From positions 62,001 through 126,000 of the forward strand of contig NZ_JASEEQ010000002.1 of the NCBI RefSeq assembly GCF_030019515.1: a stretch of 64,000 nucleotides of DNA, written 5' to 3'. The position numbers and the translations under genes were made by a program. Origin of the DNA: Nocardioides sp. Its GTDB lineage: Bacteria; Actinomycetota; Actinomycetes; Propionibacteriales; Nocardioidaceae. Below the pieces are notes generated by a model, which worked only from the letters and a program-made list of their open reading frames with translations, did no database searches and was not told the origin of the DNA. Of the stretch, positions 39,796-47,116 are shown piece after piece; positions within the stretch are counted from its first letter, which is position 1, and each line of letters opens with the position of its first letter.

Positions 39796-39801
39796 AATAT
39801 A
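39796..39801 (-). promoter_or_regulatory. Putative -10 box (TATATT) for the radical SAM operon
   Basis: TATATT, one of the strongest -10 matches in the window, faces the radical SAM gene, six bases before the GTG of the tiny ORF. CATACT at 39935-39940 faces the other way, eight bases before the ferredoxin-like gene, so the intergenic region is a divergent promoter. Confidence 0.5.
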
Positions 39802-39948
39802 CACGGCTCGACCCTAGAGAACAGGGCGCCGAACGTCGAAGCCCGGCGGGTGTGTCCCCGATCACGCGCGGCCCGTCGGGTGCCAGCGGGTGGCCGGTGC
39901 CGGAGGCTGGTCGGCTCGCCGCCCACCGGGCAGACATACTCGTGACCC

Positions 39949-40875
39949 GTGACCACGACCGCCGACTCGGCCTTCCGCTGCGCCGGGGCCAGCCTGCTCG
40001 ACACCGAGCCGATGGCCGGCTCCGCGCCCACCGAGGCCGCGTGGCTCTTCGTCGAGCAGCCCGGCCCGTGGGGCCGGCAGGCGGTCGCGGAGAGCCGGCT
40101 GCCCGAGGCGGTGCGCGACCACCTCGCCGGGATCGCCGCGCGCCACGGCGTGCGGGTCCAGCTGATCCGCCGCCACGGTGGGACGTCCGGGCCGGGGGTG
40201 CGGGTCTTCTCGGCCGTGCTCGGGGACCGGCCGGTCCTGCGCACCGCCCTGCTCGCCGACCCCGGCGAGCTGCTCGCTAGCACCGCGACGGTCGCCGACG
40301 ACCCGCTGGGCCACCTCGCGTGGGAGCCGTACGCCGGACCGCTGTGGCTGGTGTGCACCAACGGTCGGCGCGACCTGTGCTGCGCCGAGCGCGGCCGCCC
40401 GGTCACCGCCGCCCTGGCCGACCGCTGGCCCGAGGCGACCTGGGAGACCAGCCACCTGGGCGGGCACCGGTTCTCCGGCACCCTGCTCGCGCTGCCCGCG
40501 GGCGTGGTCCTCGGCCGGCTCGACCCGGCGTCCGCGGTCGAGGCCTGCGCCGCGCTGGAGGCCGGCCGGCTGCCGGCCCACCTGGCCCGCGGCCGCTCCG
40601 GGCTGCCCGGGGCCGCCCAGGTCGCCGAGCTGCACCTGCGTGCCGAGCTCGGGCTGGATCGCCTCGACGACGTCCGCGTGGTCGCGGTCGAGAGCGGCCG
40701 GGTGCGGCTCGAGGCCGGTGGCGCGGCGTACCTGGTCGACGTCGAGGAGTCGCTCGGCGCCCCGCGCCGGCAGAGCTGCGCGGACCTGAGGACGAAGGCC
40801 GCGCCGGTGTACGCCGTGGTCGGCTGGGTACAGGATCGGATGATCGCGGACCCCTTCCCCAGCGACCAGCACTAG
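39949..40875 (+). CDS. Sucrase/ferredoxin-like protein 1 (thioredoxin-like [2Fe-2S] family)
   Basis: A 308-residue member of the sucrase/ferredoxin-like family. The thioredoxin-like [2Fe-2S] signature is LVCTNGRRDLCCAERGRPV with TSHLGGHRFSGTLLALP following, giving Cys and His candidates for cluster ligands. The N-terminal FRCAGASLLDTEPMAGSAP adds another Cys. It is cytosolic. It starts at GTG 39949 opposite the radical SAM gene and is the first gene of a four-gene tight operon. Likely role: electron donor for a neighbouring oxygenase (inference). It has a paralogue at 42298. Confidence 0.87.
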   Translation: MTTTADSAFRCAGASLLDTEPMAGSAPTEAAWLFVEQPGPWGRQAVAESRLPEAVRDHLAGIAARHGVRVQLIRRHGGTSGPGVRVFSAVLGDRPVLRTALLADPGELLASTATVADDPLGHLAWEPYAGPLWLVCTNGRRDLCCAERGRPVTAALADRWPEATWETSHLGGHRFSGTLLALPAGVVLGRLDPASAVEACAALEAGRLPAHLARGRSGLPGAAQVAELHLRAELGLDRLDDVRVVAVESGRVRLEAGGAAYLVDVEESLGAPRRQSCADLRTKAAPVYAVVGWVQDRMIADPFPSDQH

Positions 40876-40900
40876 CCCCACCGACCCAGGAGGACGTCAG

Positions 40901-41173
40901 ATGACGACCACGCCCGAAGAGCCTCTGAGCGACGACGACATGAGCACCGCCCCCGCGGGCGACCCCACTACCGGCCTCGGCGGCGACGCCGACGGCACCG
41001 ACGGCGGTGACGCCGACGGCACCGACGGCACCGACGGCGGTGACGCCGACGGCACCGACGGGGATGGCACCGACGGCGACGCGACCGACACCACCGACGG
41101 CGACGGCTCGGACAGCGACGGCACCGACGGCGACGGGACCGACGGCGACGGCACCGACGGGGGCGCCTCCTGA
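40901..41173 (+). CDS. Asp/Gly/Thr-repeat peptide, candidate modified precursor
   Basis: A 90-residue, extremely acidic protein. Residues 1-27 (MTTTPEEPLSDDDMSTAPAG...) look like a leader. Residues 28-90 are built from DADGTDG and DGTDGDG units with almost no other amino acids. AGGAGG lies seven bases before ATG 40901. The stop is immediately followed, with zero spacing, by the GTG of a JmjC/cupin oxygenase. Asp-rich repeats of this sort can bind Ca2+ or other metals. The operon suggests the Asp residues may be hydroxylated. At DNA level a 24-bp unit recurs at 40979, 41003 and 41036. No database family is known to me. Confidence 0.75.
   Translation: MTTTPEEPLSDDDMSTAPAGDPTTGLGGDADGTDGGDADGTDGTDGGDADGTDGDGTDGDATDTTDGDGSDSDGTDGDGTDGDGTDGGAS
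40979..41059 (+). repeat. 24-bp repeats within the Asp/Gly/Thr peptide gene
   Basis: The unit encoding GGDADGTD occurs at 40979-41002, 41003-41026 and 41036-41059, differing at one wobble base in the first copy. A 9-base spacer, GGCACCGAC, separates copies two and three. The array is prone to expansion and contraction in multiples of three bases, so peptide length may vary between strains. Confidence 0.85.
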
Positions 41174-42301
41174 GTGAGGAGCGCACTCGACCTGCTGAGC
41201 GGTGACGCCCAGACCTTCCTCGCGAAGGTCTGGGCGTCACGCGTGCACCTGCACCGCACCGACCCCGCCGACCCCGAGGGGGTGGTCGGCCTGCTGTCGC
41301 TCGCCGATGCCGACCACCTGCTGGCCGGCGCCGCCCTCCGCACGCCGTCGATCCGGATGGCCAAGGACGGCTCCGTGCTCCCGGAGTCGGCGTACACCCG
41401 CCGGGCCACCCTCGCCGGCAAGCCGCTGACCGGGCTGGTCGACGCCCGCAAGGCACTGGCGCTCTTCGACGACGGCGCGACCGTGGTCTTCCAGGGCCTG
41501 CACCGCTACTGGCCGCCGCTGACCCGGCTGATCGCCCAGCTCGAGCTGGAGCTGGGCCACCCCTGCCAGGCCAACGCCTACCTGACCCCGCCCGGCGCGC
41601 AGGGCTTCGCGGTGCACTCGGACTCCCACGACGTGTTCGTCTTCCAGACCGCCGGCTCGAAGCGGTGGGAGGTGCACGGGCCGGACGGCCCCGAGGAGGT
41701 GCTGCTCGAGCCGGGGGTGTCGATGTACCTGCCGACCGGCACCCCGCACGCCGCACGCGCCCAGGACACCGTCTCCCTGCACGTGACGCTCGGCATCACC
41801 CAGCTCACCTGGCGCGGGCTGGTCGAGCGCACGGTGGCCACCGCCCTCGGCGAGGTGCCCGACGAGCACCTGCCCGCCGGCTACCTCGACGAGCCGGCTG
41901 CCCTCGCCGGTCCGCTCGCCGAGCGGCTCGAGCGGCTCGCGGAGGCCGTGCGCCGCCTGGACGCCACTGCGGCCGTCGAGGCGGAGGTCCGGCGCTTCCT
42001 CACCTCGCGCCCGCCGCGCCTCGACGGCGGCCTGCACGACGTGCTCGCCCGCGGTGCGATCACCGACACCACCACCCTGCGCCGCCGCCCCGGCCACCCG
42101 TGCGTCCTCCTCGACCGCGGCGAGCGGATCGAGGTGCTGCTCGGCGACCGGTCGCTGACGGTGCCCGCCTGGATCCGCCCGGCGCTCGAGGAGGTCCGTT
42201 CCCGCGGCGAGCTGACGCCGGCCGACCTGCCGCTCGACGAGCAGAGCCGCCTGGTGCTGTGCCGACGGCTGGTCCGGGAGGGCCTCCTGGAGGTCCGGTG
42301 A
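41174..42301 (+). CDS. JmjC/cupin-type Fe(II)/2-oxoglutarate oxygenase (ROX-like)
   Basis: A 375-residue oxygenase of the cupin_4/JmjC group that includes ribosomal oxygenases such as YcfD. The iron triad is visible: HSDSHDVFVFQTAGSKRWEV (HxD, about residues 147-149) and, later, GTPHAARA (distal His). The C-terminal winged-helix-like region ends DEQSRLVLCRRLVREGLLEV. ROX enzymes hydroxylate Arg or His on ribosomal proteins; other JmjC-like enzymes hydroxylate Asp or Asn. Here the gene starts directly at the stop of the Asp-rich repeat peptide and overlaps the second ferredoxin-like gene by GTGA. The peptide is therefore a candidate substrate (inference). Confidence 0.85.
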   Translation: MRSALDLLSGDAQTFLAKVWASRVHLHRTDPADPEGVVGLLSLADADHLLAGAALRTPSIRMAKDGSVLPESAYTRRATLAGKPLTGLVDARKALALFDDGATVVFQGLHRYWPPLTRLIAQLELELGHPCQANAYLTPPGAQGFAVHSDSHDVFVFQTAGSKRWEVHGPDGPEEVLLEPGVSMYLPTGTPHAARAQDTVSLHVTLGITQLTWRGLVERTVATALGEVPDEHLPAGYLDEPAALAGPLAERLERLAEAVRRLDATAAVEAEVRRFLTSRPPRLDGGLHDVLARGAITDTTTLRRRPGHPCVLLDRGERIEVLLGDRSLTVPAWIRPALEEVRSRGELTPADLPLDEQSRLVLCRRLVREGLLEVR

Positions 42302-43272
42302 GCCCGGCGCCCCCGCCGCCCGCCTTCCGCTGCGCGGCCGCCAGCGTGCTGCGCGACGAGCCGGTCGCCGGCACCGCGACCCACGTCCGCACCTGGCTCC
42401 TGGTCGAGCACACCGGGCCGTGGGGCAGCGACGCGCTCCTCGACGCGCGACTGCCCGACGGGGTCGGCGCCGCGCTCAAGGACCGGGCCCGGGCGCTGCG
42501 CGCGAAGATCCTGCTGGTCCGGAGGTTCAGCTCGAAGCCGGACGGCGCCGGCGTCCGGGTGTTCGCCGCGCAGGCCGACCCGGTCCACCCCCGGATCGAG
42601 TCCGGCCGGCTGGGCGACGTGCGCGACGTGCTCGACCTCGACCTCGACGGGTTCCGGGCCGGCGGGTCGACCGGCCTGGCGGCGTACGACGGCGCCCTGT
42701 TCTGCGTGTGCACCAACGGCCGGCACGACGCCTGCTGCGCCGAGCGGGGCCGCCCGGTCGCACAGGCCCTCGGCCGGGCGCACCCCGAGGAGACCTGGGA
42801 GGTCTCGCACATCGGCGGCGACCGGTTCGCCGGCAACATGGTGGTGCTGCCGCAGGGCCTCTACTACGGCCGGCTGGACCCGGCCGCCGCGCTCGCGGTC
42901 GCGGGCGCCCACCTCGCCGGCGAGCTCGACCTGGACCACCTGCGGGGCCGCTCCTCCCAGCCGATGGGCGTCCAGGCCGCCGAGATCCTGCTGCGCCGCG
43001 AGCTGGCCGTGACCCGCGAGCCGGACGTCGTGCTGGTGGGACGCTCGGTGGCGGGCGACGTCACGACGGCCGCCTTCGCCGTCGCGGGCGCGACGTACGA
43101 CGTCCAGGTCCGCACCACCCACGACCCGGGCACCGCCACGCGGCTGACCTGCAAGGCGCAGCGTGACAACCCGGTGCCGGCGCACGAGCTGCTCAGCGTG
43201 ACCCGGCGCTCCCGACCACGACCTGGGCATCGTCCGGCGCGATCAGTTGACGCGTGTCAGTCCAAGACCTAG
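42298..43272 (+). CDS. Sucrase/ferredoxin-like protein 2
   Basis: A 324-residue paralogue of the gene at 39949. The [2Fe-2S] signature is CVCTNGRHDACCAERGRPV, with VSHIGGDRFAGNMVVLPQG following, and the N-terminal FRCAAASVLRDEP. The Pro-rich start MSPAPPPP is short, and the C-terminal ~25 residues beyond LLSVTRRS are probably non-conserved. GTG 42298 overlaps the oxygenase stop by four bases. Two related ferredoxin-like proteins flanking one oxygenase and its putative peptide is unusual. Confidence 0.85.
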   Translation: MSPAPPPPAFRCAAASVLRDEPVAGTATHVRTWLLVEHTGPWGSDALLDARLPDGVGAALKDRARALRAKILLVRRFSSKPDGAGVRVFAAQADPVHPRIESGRLGDVRDVLDLDLDGFRAGGSTGLAAYDGALFCVCTNGRHDACCAERGRPVAQALGRAHPEETWEVSHIGGDRFAGNMVVLPQGLYYGRLDPAAALAVAGAHLAGELDLDHLRGRSSQPMGVQAAEILLRRELAVTREPDVVLVGRSVAGDVTTAAFAVAGATYDVQVRTTHDPGTATRLTCKAQRDNPVPAHELLSVTRRSRPRPGHRPARSVDACQSKT

Positions 43273-43282
43273 CGTCCTGGAC

Positions 43283-43296
43283 TAGAACACGTTCCA
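43283..43296. promoter_or_regulatory. KstR-type box upstream of the flavin monooxygenase
   Basis: TAGAACACGTTCCA fits the published KstR operator TnnAACnnGTTnnA at every fixed position. It lies 18 bases before GTG 43315. A second box of the same type is at 53587-53600. Confidence 0.65.
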
Positions 43297-43314
43297 CTCA
43301 ACTCAGGAGGTCCG

Positions 43315-44685
43315 GTGGCGCAACCCACGAGCCAGGCGGCTCGGCCCACGGTGGCGGTGATCGGCGCCGGCATCAGCGGCCTGACCGCGAGCAAGATGCT
43401 CGACGACTACGGCATCGACTACACGACGTTCGAGTCCTCCGACCGGGTGGGCGGCAACTGGGCGTTCGGCAACCCGAACGGGCGCAGCAGCGCCTACCGC
43501 TCACTGCACATCGACACCTCCAAGCACCGGCTGTCGTTCAAGGACTTCCCGATGCCGGAGGACTATCCCGACTTCCCGCACCACACCCAGATCAAGGCCT
43601 ACCTCGACTCCTACGCCGACGCGTTCGGCCTGCTCGAGCGCATCGAGTTCCAGAACGGCGTGGTGCACGCCGAGCGGCTGCCCGCGGGCGGCTGGGAGCT
43701 GCGGACCGAGCGGACCGGCACCCGCCGCTTCGACCTGCTCGTGGTCGCCAACGGCCACCACTGGGACCCGCGGTTCGCGGACTTCCCCGGCGAGTTCACC
43801 GGCGACTCGATCCACTCCCACCACTACATCGACCCGCACGACCCGCTCGACTTCACCGGCAAGCGGATCCTCGTCGTCGGGATCGGCAACAGCGCCGCCG
43901 ACATCGCCGTCGAGCTGTCCTCGCGGTCGCTGCAGAACGAGGTGACGCTCTCCACCCGGTCGAGCGCCTGGATCGTGCCGAAGTACACCTACGGCCTCCC
44001 CGCGGACAAGTACTACGTGACCACGCCGTACCTCCCGCTGAAGTGGCAGCGCTGGTTCGTGCAGAAGATGCAGTTCATGGCCGGCTCGAACCCCGAGCTG
44101 TACGGCCTGCCCAAGCCCAACCACAAGTTCTTCGAGGCGCACCCGACCCAGTCCGTCGAGCTGCCGCTTCGGCTCGGGTCCGGCGACCTCACGCCGAAGG
44201 GTGACATCGCCCGGCTCGACGGCGGGACCGTGCACTTCCAGGACGGCACCAGCGGCGACTTCGACGTGATCGTGTACGCCACCGGCTACAACATCACGTT
44301 CCCGTTCTTCGACCCCGCGTTCATCAGCGCGCCCGACAACCAGATCAGCCTGTACAAGCGGATGTTCAAGCCCGGCATCGACGACCTGGTCTTCGCCGGC
44401 TTCGCGCAGGCCACCCCGACGCTGTTCCCGTTCGTGGAGGCCCAGGCGCGGCTGGTGGCGGCGTACGCCGCGGGCCTGTACCGGCTGCCGCCCGTCGAGG
44501 AGATGGAGCGGGTGATCGTCCAGGACCAGCAGAAGTACACCGGGCACATGCTCGACCGGCCCCGCCACACCCAGCAGCTCGACTACTTCGTCTACGAGCA
44601 CGACCTGCGGGCCCGCGAGATCCCGCGCGGCCGCGAGCGCGCCGCCGCCGACGGTGCGCCGCTTCTGGCGGGGCGGGCCTCGTGA
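43315..44685 (+). CDS. Flavin-containing monooxygenase (EthA/Baeyer-Villiger-like)
   Basis: A 456-residue FAD/NADPH monooxygenase. The FAD Rossmann motif is VIGAGISGLTA (about residues 16-26), the FMO identifying sequence FTGDSIHSHHY (FxGxxxHxxxY) is near residue 162, and the NADPH motif is VVGIGNSAADIA. AGGAGG precedes GTG 43315. Its stop overlaps the EthR-like TetR gene, which overlaps an alpha/beta hydrolase, so ketone-to-ester oxidation followed by ester hydrolysis is an attractive scheme (inference). A KstR-type box upstream suggests steroid/lipid-linked control. Confidence 0.9.
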   Translation: MAQPTSQAARPTVAVIGAGISGLTASKMLDDYGIDYTTFESSDRVGGNWAFGNPNGRSSAYRSLHIDTSKHRLSFKDFPMPEDYPDFPHHTQIKAYLDSYADAFGLLERIEFQNGVVHAERLPAGGWELRTERTGTRRFDLLVVANGHHWDPRFADFPGEFTGDSIHSHHYIDPHDPLDFTGKRILVVGIGNSAADIAVELSSRSLQNEVTLSTRSSAWIVPKYTYGLPADKYYVTTPYLPLKWQRWFVQKMQFMAGSNPELYGLPKPNHKFFEAHPTQSVELPLRLGSGDLTPKGDIARLDGGTVHFQDGTSGDFDVIVYATGYNITFPFFDPAFISAPDNQISLYKRMFKPGIDDLVFAGFAQATPTLFPFVEAQARLVAAYAAGLYRLPPVEEMERVIVQDQQKYTGHMLDRPRHTQQLDYFVYEHDLRAREIPRGRERAAADGAPLLAGRAS

Positions 44686-45272
44686 GCGCCACCAGGGGCG
44701 ACGAGCGGCGCACCGCGCTGCTCGCCGCCCTCGACGACCGGCTCCAGCACAGCCCGCTCGACGCGATCAACATCGCCGACATCTCCCGCCGGGCCGGGGT
44801 CACGCGGTCCGCGTTCTACTTCTACTTCGAGAACAAGGCCGCCGCCGTCGCGGCGCTGATGGACGACATGTACGACGAGGGCCTCGGCGCCGCGGAGCTG
44901 CTGGGCGGTGACGGCTCGATGCGCGATCGCCTGGTGACCGCGATCCGCGCGATCTTCGTCGGCTGGGGGGAGCGGAGGCACCTCTACCGCGCCCTGCTCG
45001 ACGCCCGCGCGACCAGCCCCGGCGTCCGCGACCAGTGGGACGCCTTCCAGCAGACGTTCATCGGCGTGCTCGCCGACGTGATCGCGGGCGAGCGGGCGAG
45101 CGGCGCAGCGCCCGACGGGGTGGACGCGCGGGCGATCGCCACCGCGCTCCTCGACCTCAACGACCGCACGCTGGCGCGCGTCGTCCGCGCACCCGCGGAC
45201 TTCGACTGGGACCGCCACGTCGACGCGGTCGTGCACGTGTGGCTGAGCTCGATCTACGGGAGGACCCAGTGA
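44682..45272 (+). CDS. TetR-family regulator, EthR-like
   Basis: A 196-residue repressor. The N-terminal HTH is NIADISRRAGVTRSAFYFYFENKAAAVAALM (about residues 28-58). The C-terminal ligand domain has ALLDLNDRTL and DAVVHVWLSSIYG, which strongly resemble M. tuberculosis EthR. In mycobacteria EthR controls the monooxygenase gene ethA; here it is on the same strand directly after the monooxygenase, overlapping by GTGA. It overlaps the hydrolase gene by four bases too. It is likely to regulate this operon; its operator is not identified apart from the KstR-like box. Confidence 0.9.
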   Translation: MSATRGDERRTALLAALDDRLQHSPLDAINIADISRRAGVTRSAFYFYFENKAAAVAALMDDMYDEGLGAAELLGGDGSMRDRLVTAIRAIFVGWGERRHLYRALLDARATSPGVRDQWDAFQQTFIGVLADVIAGERASGAAPDGVDARAIATALLDLNDRTLARVVRAPADFDWDRHVDAVVHVWLSSIYGRTQ

Positions 45273-46180
45273 AGTACGACGAGATCGCCTTCCCCTCGGG
45301 CCCCCGGCGGGACCGGGCGGACTGCCACGCCTGGCACTTCACCGGCGAGGGCGAGGCGCTCGCCACCGAGGCCGGCCGGCCGGTGGCCGTGATGGCGCAC
45401 GGGCTCGGCGGCACCAAGGACTCCGGCCTCCAGCCGTTCGCGGAGGCGCTGGCCGCGGCCGGGCTCGACGTCCTCGCCTTCGACTACCGCGGCTTCGGCG
45501 CCAGCGGCGGCTCGCCCCGGCAGACCGTCTCGATGGCCGGCCAGCTCGAGGACTACCGGGCCGCGATGGCGGCCGCCGCGCGGCTGCCCGGCGTCGACCC
45601 GGCGCGGCTGGTGCTCTGGGGCGTGTCGCTGGCCGGCGGGCACGTGCTGGCCGCCGCGGCGCACCGCGACGACGTGGCGGCCGTCGTGTCGCTGACCCCG
45701 CTGGTCGACGGGCTCGCGGCCGGCCGGCACGCGCTGTCGCACCACCGGCCGTCGGCGATGCTGCGCTCCACCGTTGCCGGCGTCCGCAGCCGGGTCGGCG
45801 CGACCCGGATGATGCCGGTCGTCGCCCGCCCGGGGGAGCTGGGCGCGCTGACGCTGGACGGCTGCCTCGAGGACTACCTGGCTCTCGCGGGCCCGACCTG
45901 GCGCAACGAGATCGACGCCTCGGTCGGCCTCGAGCTCGGCAACCACCGGCCTGGCCGGCAGGCCAGGCACGTCCGCGCCCCGCTGCTCGTCCAGATCGCC
46001 GACCTCGACCGCAGCGCCCCACCGCGGGCCGCCGCCAAGGCCGCCTTCGCCGGCCGCGCCGAGGTCCGCCACTACCCCTGCGACCACTTCGACGTGTGGC
46101 CCGGCAAGCCCTGGCACGAGGCCGCCGTACGCCACCAGGTGGCCTTCCTCTCGAGGGTGCTGGCTCCGCCGGGTCGCTAG
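45269..46180 (+). CDS. Alpha/beta-hydrolase
   Basis: A 303-residue alpha/beta-hydrolase fold enzyme. The oxyanion segment is MAHGLGGTKDSGL, the nucleophile elbow is WGVSLAGGH (Ser near residue 115), the acid lies in IADLDRSAPP, and the catalytic His is in YPCDHFDVW. An acyl/ester or thioesterase substrate is likely. It starts at GTG 45269, overlapping the TetR stop. As the third gene of the monooxygenase operon it could cleave the ester made by the Baeyer-Villiger-like enzyme. Confidence 0.88.
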   Translation: MKYDEIAFPSGPRRDRADCHAWHFTGEGEALATEAGRPVAVMAHGLGGTKDSGLQPFAEALAAAGLDVLAFDYRGFGASGGSPRQTVSMAGQLEDYRAAMAAAARLPGVDPARLVLWGVSLAGGHVLAAAAHRDDVAAVVSLTPLVDGLAAGRHALSHHRPSAMLRSTVAGVRSRVGATRMMPVVARPGELGALTLDGCLEDYLALAGPTWRNEIDASVGLELGNHRPGRQARHVRAPLLVQIADLDRSAPPRAAAKAAFAGRAEVRHYPCDHFDVWPGKPWHEAAVRHQVAFLSRVLAPPGR

Positions 46181-46281
46181 CGGCCCCGCGGGCCGGGGTG
46201 GGCGGTGCCTGAGCAACCGTTCTGGCAGGCGGGCCGGTTGCTGGATCACCGCTCGCCGGGCCAGGGACGGGCCCGTCCGTC

Positions 46282-46287
46282 TAGGGT
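46282..46287 (+). promoter_or_regulatory. Putative -10 box (TAGGGT) for the ZIP transporter, leaderless start
   Basis: TAGGGT, six bases (GACCGG), then GTG 46294. No Shine-Dalgarno is seen. Confidence 0.5.
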
Positions 46288-46293
46288 GACCGG

Positions 46294-47046
46294 GTGCCGA
46301 TCTGGATCCAGGCAGGACTCTGGGGGCTTCTCGCCGGGGGCGCCCTGGTCATCGGCGCGGCGATCGCGTGGTCGGTGCGTGTCCCGCGGATCGTGGTCGC
46401 CGGCGTGATGGCGTTCGGCGCGGGGGTGCTCATCTCCGCGCTGGCCTTCGACCTGATGGACGAGGCCGAGCGGACCGGCGGCCTGGCCGCCACGGGCGGC
46501 GGCTTCCTCGTCGGTGCGATCGCCTACGTCGCCGCGAACATCCTCCTCGCCCGTCGGGGCGCCCGGCACCGCAAGCGCGCGGGCGACGAGCAGCCCTCGG
46601 AGGACGAGCAGTCGGGCAGCGGCACGGCGATCGCGGTCGGCGCCCTGCTCGACGGCGTACCGGAGTCGGTGGTGCTCGGCCTCTCCCTGCTGGGCGGCGG
46701 TGGCGTCGGCGTACCCGTCCTGGCCGCGATCTTCATCTCCAACCTCCCCGAGGGCCTGTCCAGCTCGGCGGGCATGAAGCGCAACGGCCGCAGCGCGCGC
46801 TACGTGTTCGGGGTGTGGACCGGCATCGCGGTCGCCAGCGGCATCGCGGGTGCCGTCGGTGTCCTGGCGCTGCAGGGCGCCTCCGGCGAGACGGTCGCGG
46901 CGATCACCGCCCTTGCCGCCGGCGCGATCCTGGCGATGGTCGCCGACACGATGATCCCCGAGGCCTTCGAGCGCGCCCACCTGGTCACCGGCCTGATCGC
47001 CACCGTCGGCTTCCTGTCCTCGTTCGTCATCGAGCGCGCCGGCTGA
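46294..47046 (+). CDS. ZIP-family metal transporter
   Basis: A 250-residue membrane protein with eight predicted helices. The metal-path motifs are LLDGVPESVVLG (TM4, about residues 115-126) and IFISNLPEGLSSS (TM5), as in ZIP zinc/iron transporters. A His/Arg/Glu/Asp-rich loop (ARRGARHRKRAGDEQPSEDE) lies between TM3 and TM4, as is typical. It sits in the cytoplasmic membrane and imports divalent metal, or exports it in some relatives. No metal-responsive operator is seen. Confidence 0.9.
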   Translation: MPIWIQAGLWGLLAGGALVIGAAIAWSVRVPRIVVAGVMAFGAGVLISALAFDLMDEAERTGGLAATGGGFLVGAIAYVAANILLARRGARHRKRAGDEQPSEDEQSGSGTAIAVGALLDGVPESVVLGLSLLGGGGVGVPVLAAIFISNLPEGLSSSAGMKRNGRSARYVFGVWTGIAVASGIAGAVGVLALQGASGETVAAITALAAGAILAMVADTMIPEAFERAHLVTGLIATVGFLSSFVIERAG

Positions 47047-47104
47047 CCGCCGGGGCCGGGCCGGCGAGCGCTATTGACGACTATTCAATTCGGCTGATGC
47101 GACC

Positions 47105-47110
47105 TAGAGT
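47105..47110 (+). promoter_or_regulatory. Putative -10 box (TAGAGT) for the P450, leaderless start
   Basis: TAGAGT, six bases (CGGTCC), then ATG 47117. TTGACG at 47075-47080 is -35-like but too distant (24 bases) to pair convincingly. Confidence 0.45.
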
Positions 47111-47116
47111 CGGTCC

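Noticed and set aside
39697..39804. Longer start (GTG 39804) for the tiny ORF before the radical SAM gene
   Set aside because: It would put the TATATT -10 box inside the coding sequence; the GTG at 39789 six bases downstream of that box is more consistent.
41027..41173. The Asp/Gly/Thr repeats as RTX-type calcium repeats
   Set aside because: RTX units follow GGxGxDxxx; these units are DGTDG/DADGTDG without the hydrophobic position, and there is no type I secretion gene nearby.
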